A DNA stretch of 64,000 nucleotides. Origin: Streptomyces sp. NBRC 109706. GTDB taxonomy: Bacteria > Actinomycetota > Actinomycetes > Streptomycetales > Streptomycetaceae. Positions 1 through 7,975 of this stretch are shown one piece after another. The DNA lies in contig NZ_BBOM01000006.1 of the NCBI RefSeq assembly GCF_000974485.1, positions 558,001 to 622,000 on the forward strand, given 5' to 3'. The number at the start of each line of letters is the position of its first letter. Positions within the stretch are counted from its first letter, which is position 1. The position numbers were made by a program, and so were the translations under genes. The notes under the pieces are model-generated. The model did not search any database and was not told the origin of the DNA. It saw only the letters and a list, made by a program, of their open reading frames with translations.

Positions 1-460
1 TGCCGATACCGCTGGACCCGCCGTGCACCAGCAGCGTCTCCCCGGCGCGCAGGCCGGCCAGCTCGAACACGTTGGACCACACCGTGCAGGCCACCTCGGG
101 CAGCCCGGCGGCGGCCACCACCCCCACATCCCCCGGCACCGGCAGCAGTTGGCCGGCCGGCACACTCACCAACTCGGCATAGCCGCCGCCGGCCAACAAC
201 GCGCACACCTCGTCGCCGACCCGCCAACCACTCACCCCGGGCCCGACCGCCGCCACCCGCCCGGCGCACTCAAGCCCCGGATAGGGCGAGGCGCCCGGCG
301 GCGGATCGTAGAACCCCTGCCGTTGCAGCACATCGGCCCGGTTGACGCCGCTCGCCACGACGTCGACCAAGACCTCACCCGGCCCCACGGCGGGATCGGG
401 CACCTCACTCCACACCAACCGCTCGGGCCCACCCGGCGCCGGAATCATGATCGCTCGCAT
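1..460 (-). CDS. NAD(P)H:quinone oxidoreductase, zinc-less MDR family (partial)
   Basis: N-terminal 153 residues of a medium-chain dehydrogenase/reductase; the rest lies beyond the left edge. The ATG is at 460 (MRAIMIPAPGGPERL). Readable motifs are the catalytic-domain signature GVNRADVLQRQGFYDPP, the turn PGLECAGRVAAVGPGV, and the start of the Rossmann fold at LLVHGGSSGIG at the very edge. These match the quinone reductase/PIG3 subgroup, which reduces quinones or enones with NADPH and lacks zinc ligands. It is transcribed leftward, away from the biosynthetic genes, and is probably housekeeping or detoxification. Confidence is high for the family and low for the substrate. Confidence 0.85.
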   Translation of the reverse strand, partial: MRAIMIPAPGGPERLVWSEVPDPAVGPGEVLVDVVASGVNRADVLQRQGFYDPPPGASPYPGLECAGRVAAVGPGVSGWRVGDEVCALLAGGGYAELVSVPAGQLLPVPGDVGVVAAAGLPEVACTVWSNVFELAGLRAGETLLVHGGSSGIG

Positions 461-539
461 ACCACCGACGCTACCCCCCACCACCGCCCCACCCCCGAAG
501 CCGCCGTCCCCCGACCGCCGGGCGCCGGCCGGCCGGCCG

Positions 540-1208
540 TTACTCGGGGCGTTGGGCCATCAGTACCAGGCCGGGGCCGCTGTAGTCGGTCGGGGGGAGG
601 CGGAGGTCGGCGATGGTGGTCAGGCCGGCCGTGTCGATCAGTTTCGTCAGCTGTTCCGGGTGCCACTTGTGGGTGGTCCAGCGGACGGGGACCCCGCCGT
701 ATGCCTCGGTGCGGACCGTGTCCTCGTCGCCGGCGTGGGTCGCGGTGATGAGGTATCCGCCCGGTTTCAGGGCCCGTGCGAAGGCGGCGAGCACCTGCGG
801 CAGTATCGCTCGCGGCAGGTTGAACAGTGACCACCACCCCAACACGCCGCCCAGCGACGCCGGTTCGAGGTCGAGGTCGGTGGCAGAGGCGACGTCGAAG
901 CGGCACTCGGGGTGCAGCCGGCGCGCGTTCTCGATCATGCGGGGCGAGAGGTCAACGCCCGACACGTCGAGCCCCCGCTCCGCGAGATAGGCGGTCACCT
1001 GCCCCGGCCCGCAGCCGACGTCGAGGACCGGCCCCAGCCCGCGCACCGAGTCCGCGAAGGCGTCGATCGACGCCTTGAGCCAGGGGTGGGTCCTGATGTC
1101 GCCGATCCCCGTAGTCACCACCATATGGGCGTAGTTGTCCGCCACCCGGTCATACGACTCCCGAACGACGTCCAGATCCGCCGGCCGGTCAATTCTGTCT
1201 CCACGCAT
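540..1208 (-). CDS. class I SAM-dependent methyltransferase
   Basis: A 222-residue soluble methyltransferase. Motif I is clear at about residues 61-70 (VLDVGCGPGQVT), followed by an acidic residue ending beta-2 (VSGVDLSPRMI) and motif III-like text ALKPGGYLITATH. The size and layout are those of the Methyltransf_11/25 small-molecule enzymes. The substrate cannot be told from sequence. The ATG at 1208 has no clear ribosome-binding site. It lies 30 bp downstream of the MFS gene on the same strand, so it could be the last gene of the SDR/ATP-grasp/MFS transcript and tailor the product, or it could be unrelated flanking DNA. Confidence 0.85.
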   Translation of the reverse strand: MRGDRIDRPADLDVVRESYDRVADNYAHMVVTTGIGDIRTHPWLKASIDAFADSVRGLGPVLDVGCGPGQVTAYLAERGLDVSGVDLSPRMIENARRLHPECRFDVASATDLDLEPASLGGVLGWWSLFNLPRAILPQVLAAFARALKPGGYLITATHAGDEDTVRTEAYGGVPVRWTTHKWHPEQLTKLIDTAGLTTIADLRLPPTDYSGPGLVLMAQRPE

Positions 1209-1238
1209 ACCGGAGAACGATAGGCCCGTGGCCCCGGG

Positions 1239-2489
1239 TCAGCCGGCCAGGTCCCTGGTGCCGCGGATCTGGCTGAAGTAGAGGCTCAGCGGCGCGAGGA
1301 AGGCGAGGGCGCAGGCGGTGAAGAGGGCGTTCCGTGTTCCGAAGGCGTCGGCGATGACGCCGCCCAGCAGCGCGCCGATCGGAATCGCTCCCCAGGTGAA
1401 GAAGCGGACCGAGGCCACGACGCGCGGTAGCAGCTCCGGTGGGGTGATGCTCTGGCGGTGGGTGCGGGTGATGATGCTGAGGACGGTGATGCCGGCCGCG
1501 AAACCGGCCTGGCCCAGGCTGAAGAGGAGGATCGTCCAGCTTGAGTAGGCGAGCGGCATGCACAGCGCGATGGCGCCTCCGGCGGCGCTCGCCGCCACCA
1601 CGGTGCGTGCCGTTCCGATCCTGGCCGCGAGGCGCGTGGTGATCGCGGCGCCCGCCAGGGCTCCCAGGCCGTCGGTGGCGAGCACGAGTCCGACGGTCCC
1701 CGCCGGTAGATCGGCCGTGCGGACGAGGAAGACGGGCGCGACGGCCAGCACCACGCCGGAGGAGAGGTTGAACGCCGTGGAAGCCATCACGCAGGGGCGT
1801 ATCACCGAGTGCCGCAGGACAAACCCCAGGCCCTCCCTGACCTGCTTGGTGAAGGGCTCGTGATTGCGCGCGGGGGGACGGGACGCCCCGCCGGGAATGC
1901 GCCAGAGGAGAACAGCGGACAGCAGGTAACTGACCGCGTCGGTAAGGAGGGTGATGGCAGCGCCGAACGCCTGTACCAGAAGACCGCCAAGTGACGGGCC
2001 GGCGAGCTGGGTTGTCGCCAGCGTTCCGGAGATAAGGCTGTTGCGGGCCGTCAGATCCTCCTTGCTGACAATGGAAGGCAGATAGGACGTGTTGGCGACG
2101 TCGAAGATGATATTGGCCAGGCTGATGGAGAGCCCGACCAGGACGAGTTGCGCGAGCGTCAGTATGTCCAGCCACGCCGCGACCGGAACCGAGGCGATCA
2201 GGGCGGCCCGGATCAGGTCCATGCCCACCTGCAGCCGGCGCATCGGGAAACGTTGCACGATCACGCCGGCCGGCAGTCCGATGATGACCGCCCCCGCATA
2301 GCTGGCGGCGGTGATCAGACCGACGTCGAAGGCTGACGCGTCCAGCGCGACGAGGGCGATCAACGGCAGCGCGACGGCGGTAATCCCGGATCCCACGCTG
2401 CTGGTTCCCGAGGCGGCCCAGAAATACCAGAATCCCGCGCGTGACGTGGTGCCGCTGGGCGGCTTGGTGCTCTGGGGGCCGGTCGTCAT
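1239..2489 (-). CDS. MFS transporter
   Basis: A 416-residue major facilitator superfamily protein with about 12 hydrophobic segments, beginning FWYFWAASGTSSVGSGITAVALPLIALVALD. The early loop PAGVIVQRFPMRRLQVGMDLIRA is the usual cytoplasmic loop 2-3 signature of the enterobactin-exporter-like MFS_3 branch. It probably exports a small molecule by proton antiport. It lies 145 bp downstream of an ATP-grasp ligase on the same strand, a pairing also seen in the bacilysin locus (BacD ligase, BacE exporter). Export of, and self-protection against, the ligase product is therefore a reasonable inference. A second, distinct MFS gene is at 18469-19746. Confidence 0.85.
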   Translation of the reverse strand: MTTGPQSTKPPSGTTSRAGFWYFWAASGTSSVGSGITAVALPLIALVALDASAFDVGLITAASYAGAVIIGLPAGVIVQRFPMRRLQVGMDLIRAALIASVPVAAWLDILTLAQLVLVGLSISLANIIFDVANTSYLPSIVSKEDLTARNSLISGTLATTQLAGPSLGGLLVQAFGAAITLLTDAVSYLLSAVLLWRIPGGASRPPARNHEPFTKQVREGLGFVLRHSVIRPCVMASTAFNLSSGVVLAVAPVFLVRTADLPAGTVGLVLATDGLGALAGAAITTRLAARIGTARTVVAASAAGGAIALCMPLAYSSWTILLFSLGQAGFAAGITVLSIITRTHRQSITPPELLPRVVASVRFFTWGAIPIGALLGGVIADAFGTRNALFTACALAFLAPLSLYFSQIRGTRDLAG

Positions 2490-2634
2490 GACAGGATTCC
2501 CATCTCTGAATGAAGGGCCGGACGGGTGACTTCCCGTTCCCGGGGAGTTGGTGGAGAACCCCGGTCGGTAACTCCGCTACGCGGGGCGCCGCTTGCCGAG
2601 GGCGGCAGGCTCGGGCGCCGCGCCGGGCGTGGGT

Positions 2635-3894
2635 TCAGACCGTCTCGCTGCCCTGCGGACGCGCCCTGAGCTGGAACTCCAGGTGGGAGACGGCCTTCCG
2701 CGCGGCCTCCAGCGCGGCGTCGGCGGTGTCCGCCCGCGCCCGGACGGACGCCAGCCGCCCGTCGGAGTCGGCGAGCGCGCCGATCCTGGTGCCCGGCTTG
2801 GCGAGCACCGACACCTCGATCACGCCCGGCACGGCCGCCGCCCTGTCCGTCCCGACGACCGCCTCCAGGACTCCGGCCGTATCGACCGAGGCGAACCAGA
2901 CCGAGGAGGCCCCGGTCGGCCGGTCGAGGGCGTTCAGGGCGGCCCGGATCCCCGGCAACACCCGCTCGCCCAGGGCCTGTCGGGCCGCGCACTCGTCGAT
3001 GTCGACACCGGTGGCGTCCAGGGTCAGGTCCGGGATCCGGTCGCCGCCCACGCGGACATGCGTCTCGATCAGCCGTGGGCCCCGGTGGGTGAGGACGACC
3101 TCGGTGTGGGTGGGTCCGTCGCGCACGCCGATGGATTCGAGTATCCGCTTCACATAGGTCCCGATGTCCCGGCCCTGTTCGCCGGAGAGGTCGGCGGGCG
3201 ATACATGGCCGAGTTCGACAAAGCCCACCGGGTCGGAGTACTTGCGGGTGATGCCGACGACCTCGTGCTCGCCGCGCTCGGAGAACGCCTCGACGCTGAA
3301 CTGCGGGCCGTCGAAGAACTCCTCGACCAGCACGCCCGCTTCGGCCGGGCCCGGGGCGCTTCCGACGGCCCGCTCGAAGGCGCGTTCCAGATCGTCCTCG
3401 GAGGTGACCTTGCTGACTCCCACGCTGCCCGCGTTGGTCACCGGCTTCACGATGCACGGCAGGCCGTGCTTCCGTACGAAGGCGCGCAGTTCGTCGACGT
3501 CCTCGACTCGCGCCGAGGCCGTCTCGTCGATCCCCTTGTCGCGCAGCCAGGCGCGCATCGCGGCCTTGTCGTGGGCCAGGTGCACGGTTTCCGGGCTGTG
3601 CCCGGGCAGCCCCAGAGCCTGGGCGATGGCCGCATAGGGGAACTGGTCCGACTCACCGAACGAGCCGACGCGGGTGAACGGATCGATGGCGTGCACGGCC
3701 GTGGCCAGGGCGATCCACTCCTGCTCGGGGGCGTCCCTGCGGAGGCAGATGACCCGGGTGTTCCCGTCCGGCTCGCGGACCCGGCCGATGTAGGTGATAT
3801 CGCAGATGACCGTGGTCCGGGTGCCGGGCCTGGCCCGGCGGAGGCGCGGGGGGAAGTCGCGGCCCGGGCCGACGATCAGGATGTGCTCGGACAT
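2635..3894 (-). CDS. ATP-grasp carboxylate-amine ligase (1 of 3)
   Basis: A 419-residue ATP-grasp enzyme that should activate a carboxylate as an acyl phosphate and join it to an amine. The ATP-binding beta-strand and loop read PCIVKPVTNAGSVGVSKV, the central lid VEEFFDGPQFSVEAF, and the metal-binding strand LIETHVRVGGDRIPD, with His where Asn is usual in ExNxR. That pattern fits the dipeptide-ligase-like group near BacD/DdaF. The ATG at 3894 follows an AGGAGG site by seven bases. It lies 42 bp after the SDR gene and upstream of the MFS gene, so the three probably form one operon. It is clearly different in sequence from the two ATP-grasp proteins at 10.7 and 13.1 kb. Confidence 0.85.
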   Translation of the reverse strand: MSEHILIVGPGRDFPPRLRRARPGTRTTVICDITYIGRVREPDGNTRVICLRRDAPEQEWIALATAVHAIDPFTRVGSFGESDQFPYAAIAQALGLPGHSPETVHLAHDKAAMRAWLRDKGIDETASARVEDVDELRAFVRKHGLPCIVKPVTNAGSVGVSKVTSEDDLERAFERAVGSAPGPAEAGVLVEEFFDGPQFSVEAFSERGEHEVVGITRKYSDPVGFVELGHVSPADLSGEQGRDIGTYVKRILESIGVRDGPTHTEVVLTHRGPRLIETHVRVGGDRIPDLTLDATGVDIDECAARQALGERVLPGIRAALNALDRPTGASSVWFASVDTAGVLEAVVGTDRAAAVPGVIEVSVLAKPGTRIGALADSDGRLASVRARADTADAALEAARKAVSHLEFQLRARPQGSETV

Positions 3895-3936
3895 GGTCTG
3901 CCTCCTGAGCGGCTGGTTCTGGTAAGTGGCCGGGCC

Positions 3937-4641
3937 TCAGGAGAACTTGTGGCGGGAGCCGCCCTCGACGTGGATCGTCTCGCCGGAGACGAAACCCGCG
4001 CGGAGCAGCCACATCACCGTCTCGACGATGTCGTTGGACTCGCCGTGGCGTCCGACGAGGGTCTTGTCCGCGCTCTTGCTCAGCAGGGCGGCCTTCTTGT
4101 CGCCGAGGCGGTCCCACAGGCCCGAGTCCACGACGCCGGGCGAGACGGCGTTGACCCGTACCGGCGCCAGATCCGCCGCCAGGTGGCGCGCGGCGAACTC
4201 GACGGCGCCGTTGGTGACGCCCTTGACGAGTGATCCCGGCCCGGGGCGCCAGCCGACGACACCGGAGAACAGCACCAGCGAACCGGTCGGCCGCAGTACG
4301 GGGGCGAAGTGCTTGGCCACCAGCATCGGGCCGACCACCTTCGCGGTGAACGCGGCCAGCAACTTGTCGCGATCCAGCTCGGTCGCGCGGACGTCGTGCG
4401 GCGCGGAACCGGTCGTCACGATGTGGTCGACGCCGTCGTTCAGACGTTCCGCCGCGGCGGCGAGCGTCGACTCGTCCTGGAGGTCGACCCGCACGGCCGT
4501 GGCGCCGATCTCGCTCGCCAGCGCCTCGGCCGCGGCCAGATCGCGGGCGCCGACCACCACGTCGTACCCGTCCTTCGCGGCCCGCCTCGCGACTGCCGCG
4601 CCGAGCGCCCGTGCACCGCCGATGACCAGGATCCGTTCCAT
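3937..4641 (-). CDS. SDR-fold NAD(P)-binding oxidoreductase lacking the YxxxK pair
   Basis: A 234-residue short-chain dehydrogenase fold. The nucleotide-binding start MERILVIGGARALG fixes the ATG at 4641. The middle has the beta-5 Ser region (SLVLFSGVVGW) and the late strand VRVNAVSPGVVDSGLW. Where classical SDRs carry Tyr-x3-Lys, this protein reads KGVTNGAVEF, so both catalytic residues are replaced. A divergent subfamily with AVNGA at this place is, to my knowledge, common in actinomycetes, often beside HxlR regulators. It could still reduce quinones or aldehydes by another mechanism, or act as an NADPH sensor. It is divergent from hxlR across an 80-bp gap containing a palindrome. Confidence 0.8.
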   Translation of the reverse strand: MERILVIGGARALGAAVARRAAKDGYDVVVGARDLAAAEALASEIGATAVRVDLQDESTLAAAAERLNDGVDHIVTTGSAPHDVRATELDRDKLLAAFTAKVVGPMLVAKHFAPVLRPTGSLVLFSGVVGWRPGPGSLVKGVTNGAVEFAARHLAADLAPVRVNAVSPGVVDSGLWDRLGDKKAALLSKSADKTLVGRHGESNDIVETVMWLLRAGFVSGETIHVEGGSRHKFS

Positions 4642-4674
4642 GTCCCGCACTCCCTCTTCTAGGATCGGGAACAA

Positions 4675-4693
4675 CGGTATGGATTTCATACCG
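4675..4693. promoter_or_regulatory. palindromic operator between SDR and HxlR genes
   Basis: A perfect inverted repeat CGGTATG-GATTT-CATACCG (7-bp arms, 5-bp spacer) sits in the divergent promoter region 34 bp upstream of the SDR start and 28 bp upstream of the HxlR start. A further half site (CCGGTAT) follows. HxlR-family winged-helix dimers bind palindromes of GTAT...ATAC type and commonly control a divergent oxidoreductase gene. The assignment as the HxlR operator is inference. Confidence 0.6.
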
Positions 4694-4720
4694 GTATCTT
4701 CAACGAAACCGGGAGCGGCG

Positions 4721-5080
4721 ATGGGTCGGGCGTACAACGTGATGGCAGCCACCTGCCCGAGTCGCACGGTGCTGCACCGCATCGGTGCCCGCTGGACCGT
4801 GTTCGTCGTCAACGCCCTCGACGACGGGCCGCGCCGCTTCAGCGAACTGAAGGGACATATCCGGGGCATCACCTCGAAGGCCCTGACCGAGACCCTGCGT
4901 TCCCTGGAAGCCGACGGTCTGGTGAGCCGTCACGTGTACGACGAGAACCCGCCCCGCGTCGAGTACGCTCTGACACCGCTGGGCCGCTCCCTGCTCATCC
5001 CGCTGCGCGCGGTACGCGCCTGGGCCGAGGAGCATGTCCCGGACATCGAGCTGGCCCGAGCCCGCCAGTCGACCCACTGA
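4721..5080 (+). CDS. HxlR-family winged-helix transcriptional regulator
   Basis: A 119-residue MarR-like regulator of the HxlR group. It contains the near-invariant opening CPSRTVLHRIGARWTVFVV, the helix-turn-helix RFSELKGHIRGITSKALTETL, and the wing RHVYDENPPRVEYALTPLG. The ATG at 4721 follows GGGAGCGG by a good distance. An in-frame ATG at 4679 would put the start inside the palindrome at 4675-4693 and is less likely. A Cys at position 12 sits where thiol-based redox sensing occurs in YodB/QorR-type relatives, so electrophile or redox sensing is possible. It probably represses the divergent SDR/ATP-grasp/MFS operon and itself. The alpha/beta hydrolase starts 40 bp downstream. Confidence 0.9.
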   Translation: MGRAYNVMAATCPSRTVLHRIGARWTVFVVNALDDGPRRFSELKGHIRGITSKALTETLRSLEADGLVSRHVYDENPPRVEYALTPLGRSLLIPLRAVRAWAEEHVPDIELARARQSTH

Positions 5081-5120
5081 CCCACCCAACGCCCCCCGCA
5101 CGCCCGGTCGAAGGACGCCG

Positions 5121-5927
5121 ATGACCGAACACGACCGGAAGGGCCCGGCCCTCGCCCGTGCCCAGGACGGCACCGCGCTGGCCTACCAGCACCGGGGGGA
5201 GGGGCCGCCGCTGCTGCTGCTCGCCGGGCAGGCGAACAACCACCACTGGTGGGACGGCGTGCGCGAGGACTTCCACGCCGTGCGCTCCACCCTCACCCTG
5301 GACACGCGCGGCACGGGCGACAGCGACAAGCCCGAAGGCCCCTACTCCGTCCGGCTGTTCGCGGCGGACGTCGTCGCGGTCCTGGACGCGCTCGGCATCG
5401 CGCGCGCCGACGTGTACGGCACCTCGATGGGCGGCCGGGTCGCGCAGTGGCTCGCGATCGACCACCCGGAACGGGTCCGCCGGCTGGTCCTGGGCTGCAC
5501 CTCCCCCGGCGGTCCGCACGCCGTGGAACGCGACGCCTCGGTGCGGCGGTCCCTCGCACAGCCCGACGCGGCGGCGGTGCACCGTGCGCTGGCCGATCTG
5601 ATGTACACACCCCGGTGGCGGGCCGCGCACCCCGGCCCGTACCGCACGCTCGGCGATCCGCGGATGCCCGCCCACGCGCGCCGCGGCCACCTCGTCGCCA
5701 GCAACGAGCACAACGCCTGGGACGAACTGCCGCGCATCGCGGCGCCCACCCTGATCCTCCACGGCGACCAGGACCGGCTGACCCCGCCGGACAACCTCGC
5801 GCTGCTCGCCTCCCGTATCCCCGGTGCCCGCACCCACCTCTTCCCTGGCGCCCGGCACGCCTACTTCGAGGAGTGCCGGGACGAGGCGGGGGAGCTGGTG
5901 CGGAGGTTCCTCGTCGAGGAGCCGTGA
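5121..5927 (+). CDS. alpha/beta hydrolase
   Basis: A 268-residue alpha/beta hydrolase with the whole triad readable: nucleophile elbow GTSMGG (Ser), acid HGDQDRLTP (Asp), and base GARHAYFEE (His). The N-terminus has the oxyanion strand PLLLLAGQANNHHWWDGV and the signature RGTGDSDKP. The size fits the esterase/lactonase/3-oxoadipate enol-lactonase-like branch. The ATG at 5121 follows GAAGGA. It follows hxlR closely and may share its transcript, which would place it under the same control as the SDR/ATP-grasp genes. A role as releasing enzyme for the thioesterase-less megasynthase is possible but unsupported. Confidence 0.85.
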   Translation: MTEHDRKGPALARAQDGTALAYQHRGEGPPLLLLAGQANNHHWWDGVREDFHAVRSTLTLDTRGTGDSDKPEGPYSVRLFAADVVAVLDALGIARADVYGTSMGGRVAQWLAIDHPERVRRLVLGCTSPGGPHAVERDASVRRSLAQPDAAAVHRALADLMYTPRWRAAHPGPYRTLGDPRMPAHARRGHLVASNEHNAWDELPRIAAPTLILHGDQDRLTPPDNLALLASRIPGARTHLFPGARHAYFEECRDEAGELVRRFLVEEP

Positions 5928-5955
5928 CGGTGGGAGAAGACGCCCCGCCGGCCGC

Positions 5956-6387
5956 TCAGGTGGCGATCCCGACGTACTGTGCGTAGAGGGCGGCCTGGGT
6001 GCGGTGGGTGGCGCCGATCTTGAGGTAGATGCTGCTGAGGTGGTTTTTGACGGTCTTCTCGGATATGTCGAGCCGTCGGGATATGAGTCGGTTGCTCAAC
6101 CCCTGGGCGAGCAGGCCGAGTACGCCCCGCTCGCGTGCGGTGAGAGCGGAGTCGGCGGACGGAGCGGCTTTTCCGGAGTCGATCAGGCCGACGTACTGTG
6201 CGTAGAGGGCGGCCTGGGTGCGGTGGGTGGCGCCGATCTTGAGGTAGATGCTGCTGAGGTGGTTTTTGACGGTCTTCTCGGATATGTCGAGCCGTCGGGA
6301 TATGAGTCGGTTGCTCAACCCCTGGGCCAGCAGGCCGAGTACATCCAGCTCACGGCAGGTGAGCCTGATGACCGGTGCTTCTTCCAC
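5956..6387 (-). CDS. LuxR-type protein made of two tandem GerE helix-turn-helix domains
   Basis: About 143 residues consisting almost only of two LuxR/GerE DNA-binding domains in a row. Both contain the run [20 protein letters not shown] followed by [25 protein letters not shown], separated by a short linker ([14 protein letters not shown]). There is no receiver, PAS, ATPase or autoinducer domain. An ATG at 6420 lacks a ribosome-binding site; the GTG at 6387 follows GGAGG by six bases and is preferred. LuxR HTHs normally bind DNA as dimers, so a covalent tandem could act as a single-chain dimer. At DNA level the two halves are a 155-bp direct repeat with one mismatch, which means recent duplication or gene conversion. 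The target is unknown; it sits inside the biosynthetic locus. Confidence 0.8.
   Translation of the reverse strand: MEEAPVIRLTCRELDVLGLLAQGLSNRLISRRLDISEKTVKNHLSSIYLKIGATHRTQAALYAQYVGLIDSGKAAPSADSALTARERGVLGLLAQGLSNRLISRRLDISEKTVKNHLSSIYLKIGATHRTQAALYAQYVGIAT
5969..6123. repeat. 155-bp direct repeat, copy 1 (LuxR HTH)
   Basis: This copy encodes the C-terminal HTH domain on the minus strand. It is identical to 6188-6342 except for one base (GCGAGC against GCCAGC near the right end). The offset is 219 bp, exactly 73 codons, so the duplication preserves frame. Confidence 0.95.
6188..6342. repeat. 155-bp direct repeat, copy 2 (LuxR HTH)
   Basis: Partner of 5969-6123, encoding the N-terminal HTH domain of the same protein. 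The intervening 64 bp encode the linker and the first helix of the C-terminal domain and are not duplicated at nucleotide level. Confidence 0.95.
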
Positions 6388-6787
6388 GTTCGCCTCCACC
6401 TTGCCTCTCTCAAAGGGCATGAGGAAAAACGTTCAAGGGACCTCATCCACGCGGAACCCGCGGTTTCGGGAGCCCGGGCGCGGCGGCGGGCGCGCCAGCA
6501 GGGCGGCGGCCTCGTCTCCGGCCCCCTCCGGTCAAGCTATGCGTTGTTCCGGCCCGTCGCTCGCACAGTCGTGCGGGTCATCAGTCGGGCTTGAGCGATT
6601 CAGGGGCGCGTCTCGAGCGAGCGTCTAGCGGGAAGCCGGCCGGATGCGTGCGGCTTCGCCGGCACGGCGTCGACGACTCGCGGCGTTCCCATTCTTACCT
6701 GTGAAAGATGTGGCGTGAGTACACGGGGGAGGCGGCACGGGAGCGTGGCCGGGCCGTGGGCGAGCGGGCGGGGGAACCGCCGGCCCA
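6388..6787. other. 400-bp intergenic region
   Basis: This should hold the promoter of the leftward LuxR gene and the 3' end of the HisC-like transcript. A short inverted repeat CGCAC-AGTC-GTGCG lies near 6570. Open frames here show no recognisable protein. No strong terminator hairpin with a T-tract was found. Confidence 0.5.
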
Positions 6788-7835
6788 CTACCGCAGGTCG
6801 CCCGCGATCTTCAGCAGACGGTCCATCTGCTCGGGGGTGCCGATGGTGATCCGCACCCCCTCGTCGCCGAACGGGCGCACCATGACTCCCGCCGTCTCGC
6901 ACGCGTCGGCGAACGCCCGCGTGCCCGAACCGAGGGGCAGCCAGACGAAGTTGGCCTGGCTGTCGGGAACGCTCCAGCCAGCGGCCCGCAGCGCGTGGGT
7001 GACCCGGGCCCGCTCGGCCACCAGGGTCGCCACCCGCGCCAGCAGTTCGGGTTTCGCGTTCAGCGAGGCCAGCGCGGCGGCCTGGGCGAGTCCGCTGACC
7101 CCGAACGGCACGGCGCAGGCCCGCAGCGCGGCCGCGACCGGCGGATGGGCGACCGCGTAGCCGACGCGCAGTCGCGCCAGCCCGTACGCCTTGGAGAAGG
7201 TGCGCAGCACGGCGACGTTGGGGCGGTCGCGGTACAACGCGATGCCGTCGGGCACGTCGGTGTCGTCGACGAACTCGCGGTACGCCTCGTCGAGCACCAC
7301 CAGCACCTGGTCGGGCACCCGGTCCAGGAAGCGCCCGAGTTCGGCGCGGTGCACGGCGGTGCCGGTCGGGTTGTTGGGGTTGCACACGAGGATCAGACGG
7401 GTGCGGTCCGTCACCGCGTCGGCCATGGCCTCCAGATCGTGCCGCTCGTCACGCAGCGGAACCCGCACCGCGGTCGCCCCGGTGCCCCAGACGAGCGGCG
7501 GGTACGCCTCGAACGAGCGCCAGGCGAAGACCACTTCGTCCCCCTCGCCGGCCGCCGCGCGCAACAGGTCCCTGGTGACCCCGAGGGATCCGGTGCCGGC
7601 CACCAGGTGCTCCCGGGGCACCGCGAGGTCCCCGGACAGCTCCGTGACCAGCGCACCGCTCGTCGGATCGGGGTAGCGGTTGACGCGCCCCAGCTCCTCG
7701 CGCAGCGCGGCGACGACCGACGGCAGCGTTCGACGACAGCTTGTCCACCTGGTCGCTGGGAGCGGCCCGGCCGGGGACGTAGCGGGGCAACCCGGAGACA
7801 TCGGCGCGCAGCCGGGGGGCAGGTGCAGGGGACAT
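6788..7835 (-). pseudogene. HisC-like aminotransferase with N-terminal frameshift
   Basis: Most of a fold-type I PLP aminotransferase of the histidinol-phosphate/aromatic group. Motifs include [33 protein letters not shown], the PLP lysine in [17 protein letters not shown] and the C-terminal [10 protein letters not shown]. The good start (ATG 7835 after GGAAG) gives [20 protein letters not shown] and runs to KLSSN. The family then expects about six more residues (E-x-P-x-G-P) before LPSVVAAL, but LPSVVAAL follows in another frame after one extra base. The break is at 7726-7728 and is best explained by a net 17-base deletion. An ATG at 7801 keeps the downstream frame but gives an unrelated 30-residue N-terminus. 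Either the gene is inactivated, or there is a sequencing error or an unusual start. It would have been last in the flavin reductase/AroA-like operon. Confidence 0.7.
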
Positions 7836-7975
7836 CGACGGAACTTCCTGACGCGGGGGACGTGGACGGTGGTGCGGGGCGCCGTTCGTCGGGGGCTCCG
7901 GGGCCGCCGGGGCCGGACGTCGCGACGGGGCGCGCGGGCATGGATCCAGCCCGCACGCCGACATCGCTGCCAGGG

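Noticed and set aside
4679..5080. HxlR start at ATG 4679
   Set aside because: It lies inside the operator-like palindrome and has no ribosome-binding site; the ATG at 4721 has one and starts near the family's first residues.
6788..7801. Intact aminotransferase starting at ATG 7801
   Set aside because: The first ~30 residues in that frame are unrelated to the family, while the family N-terminus is present in the other frame with a proper ribosome-binding site.
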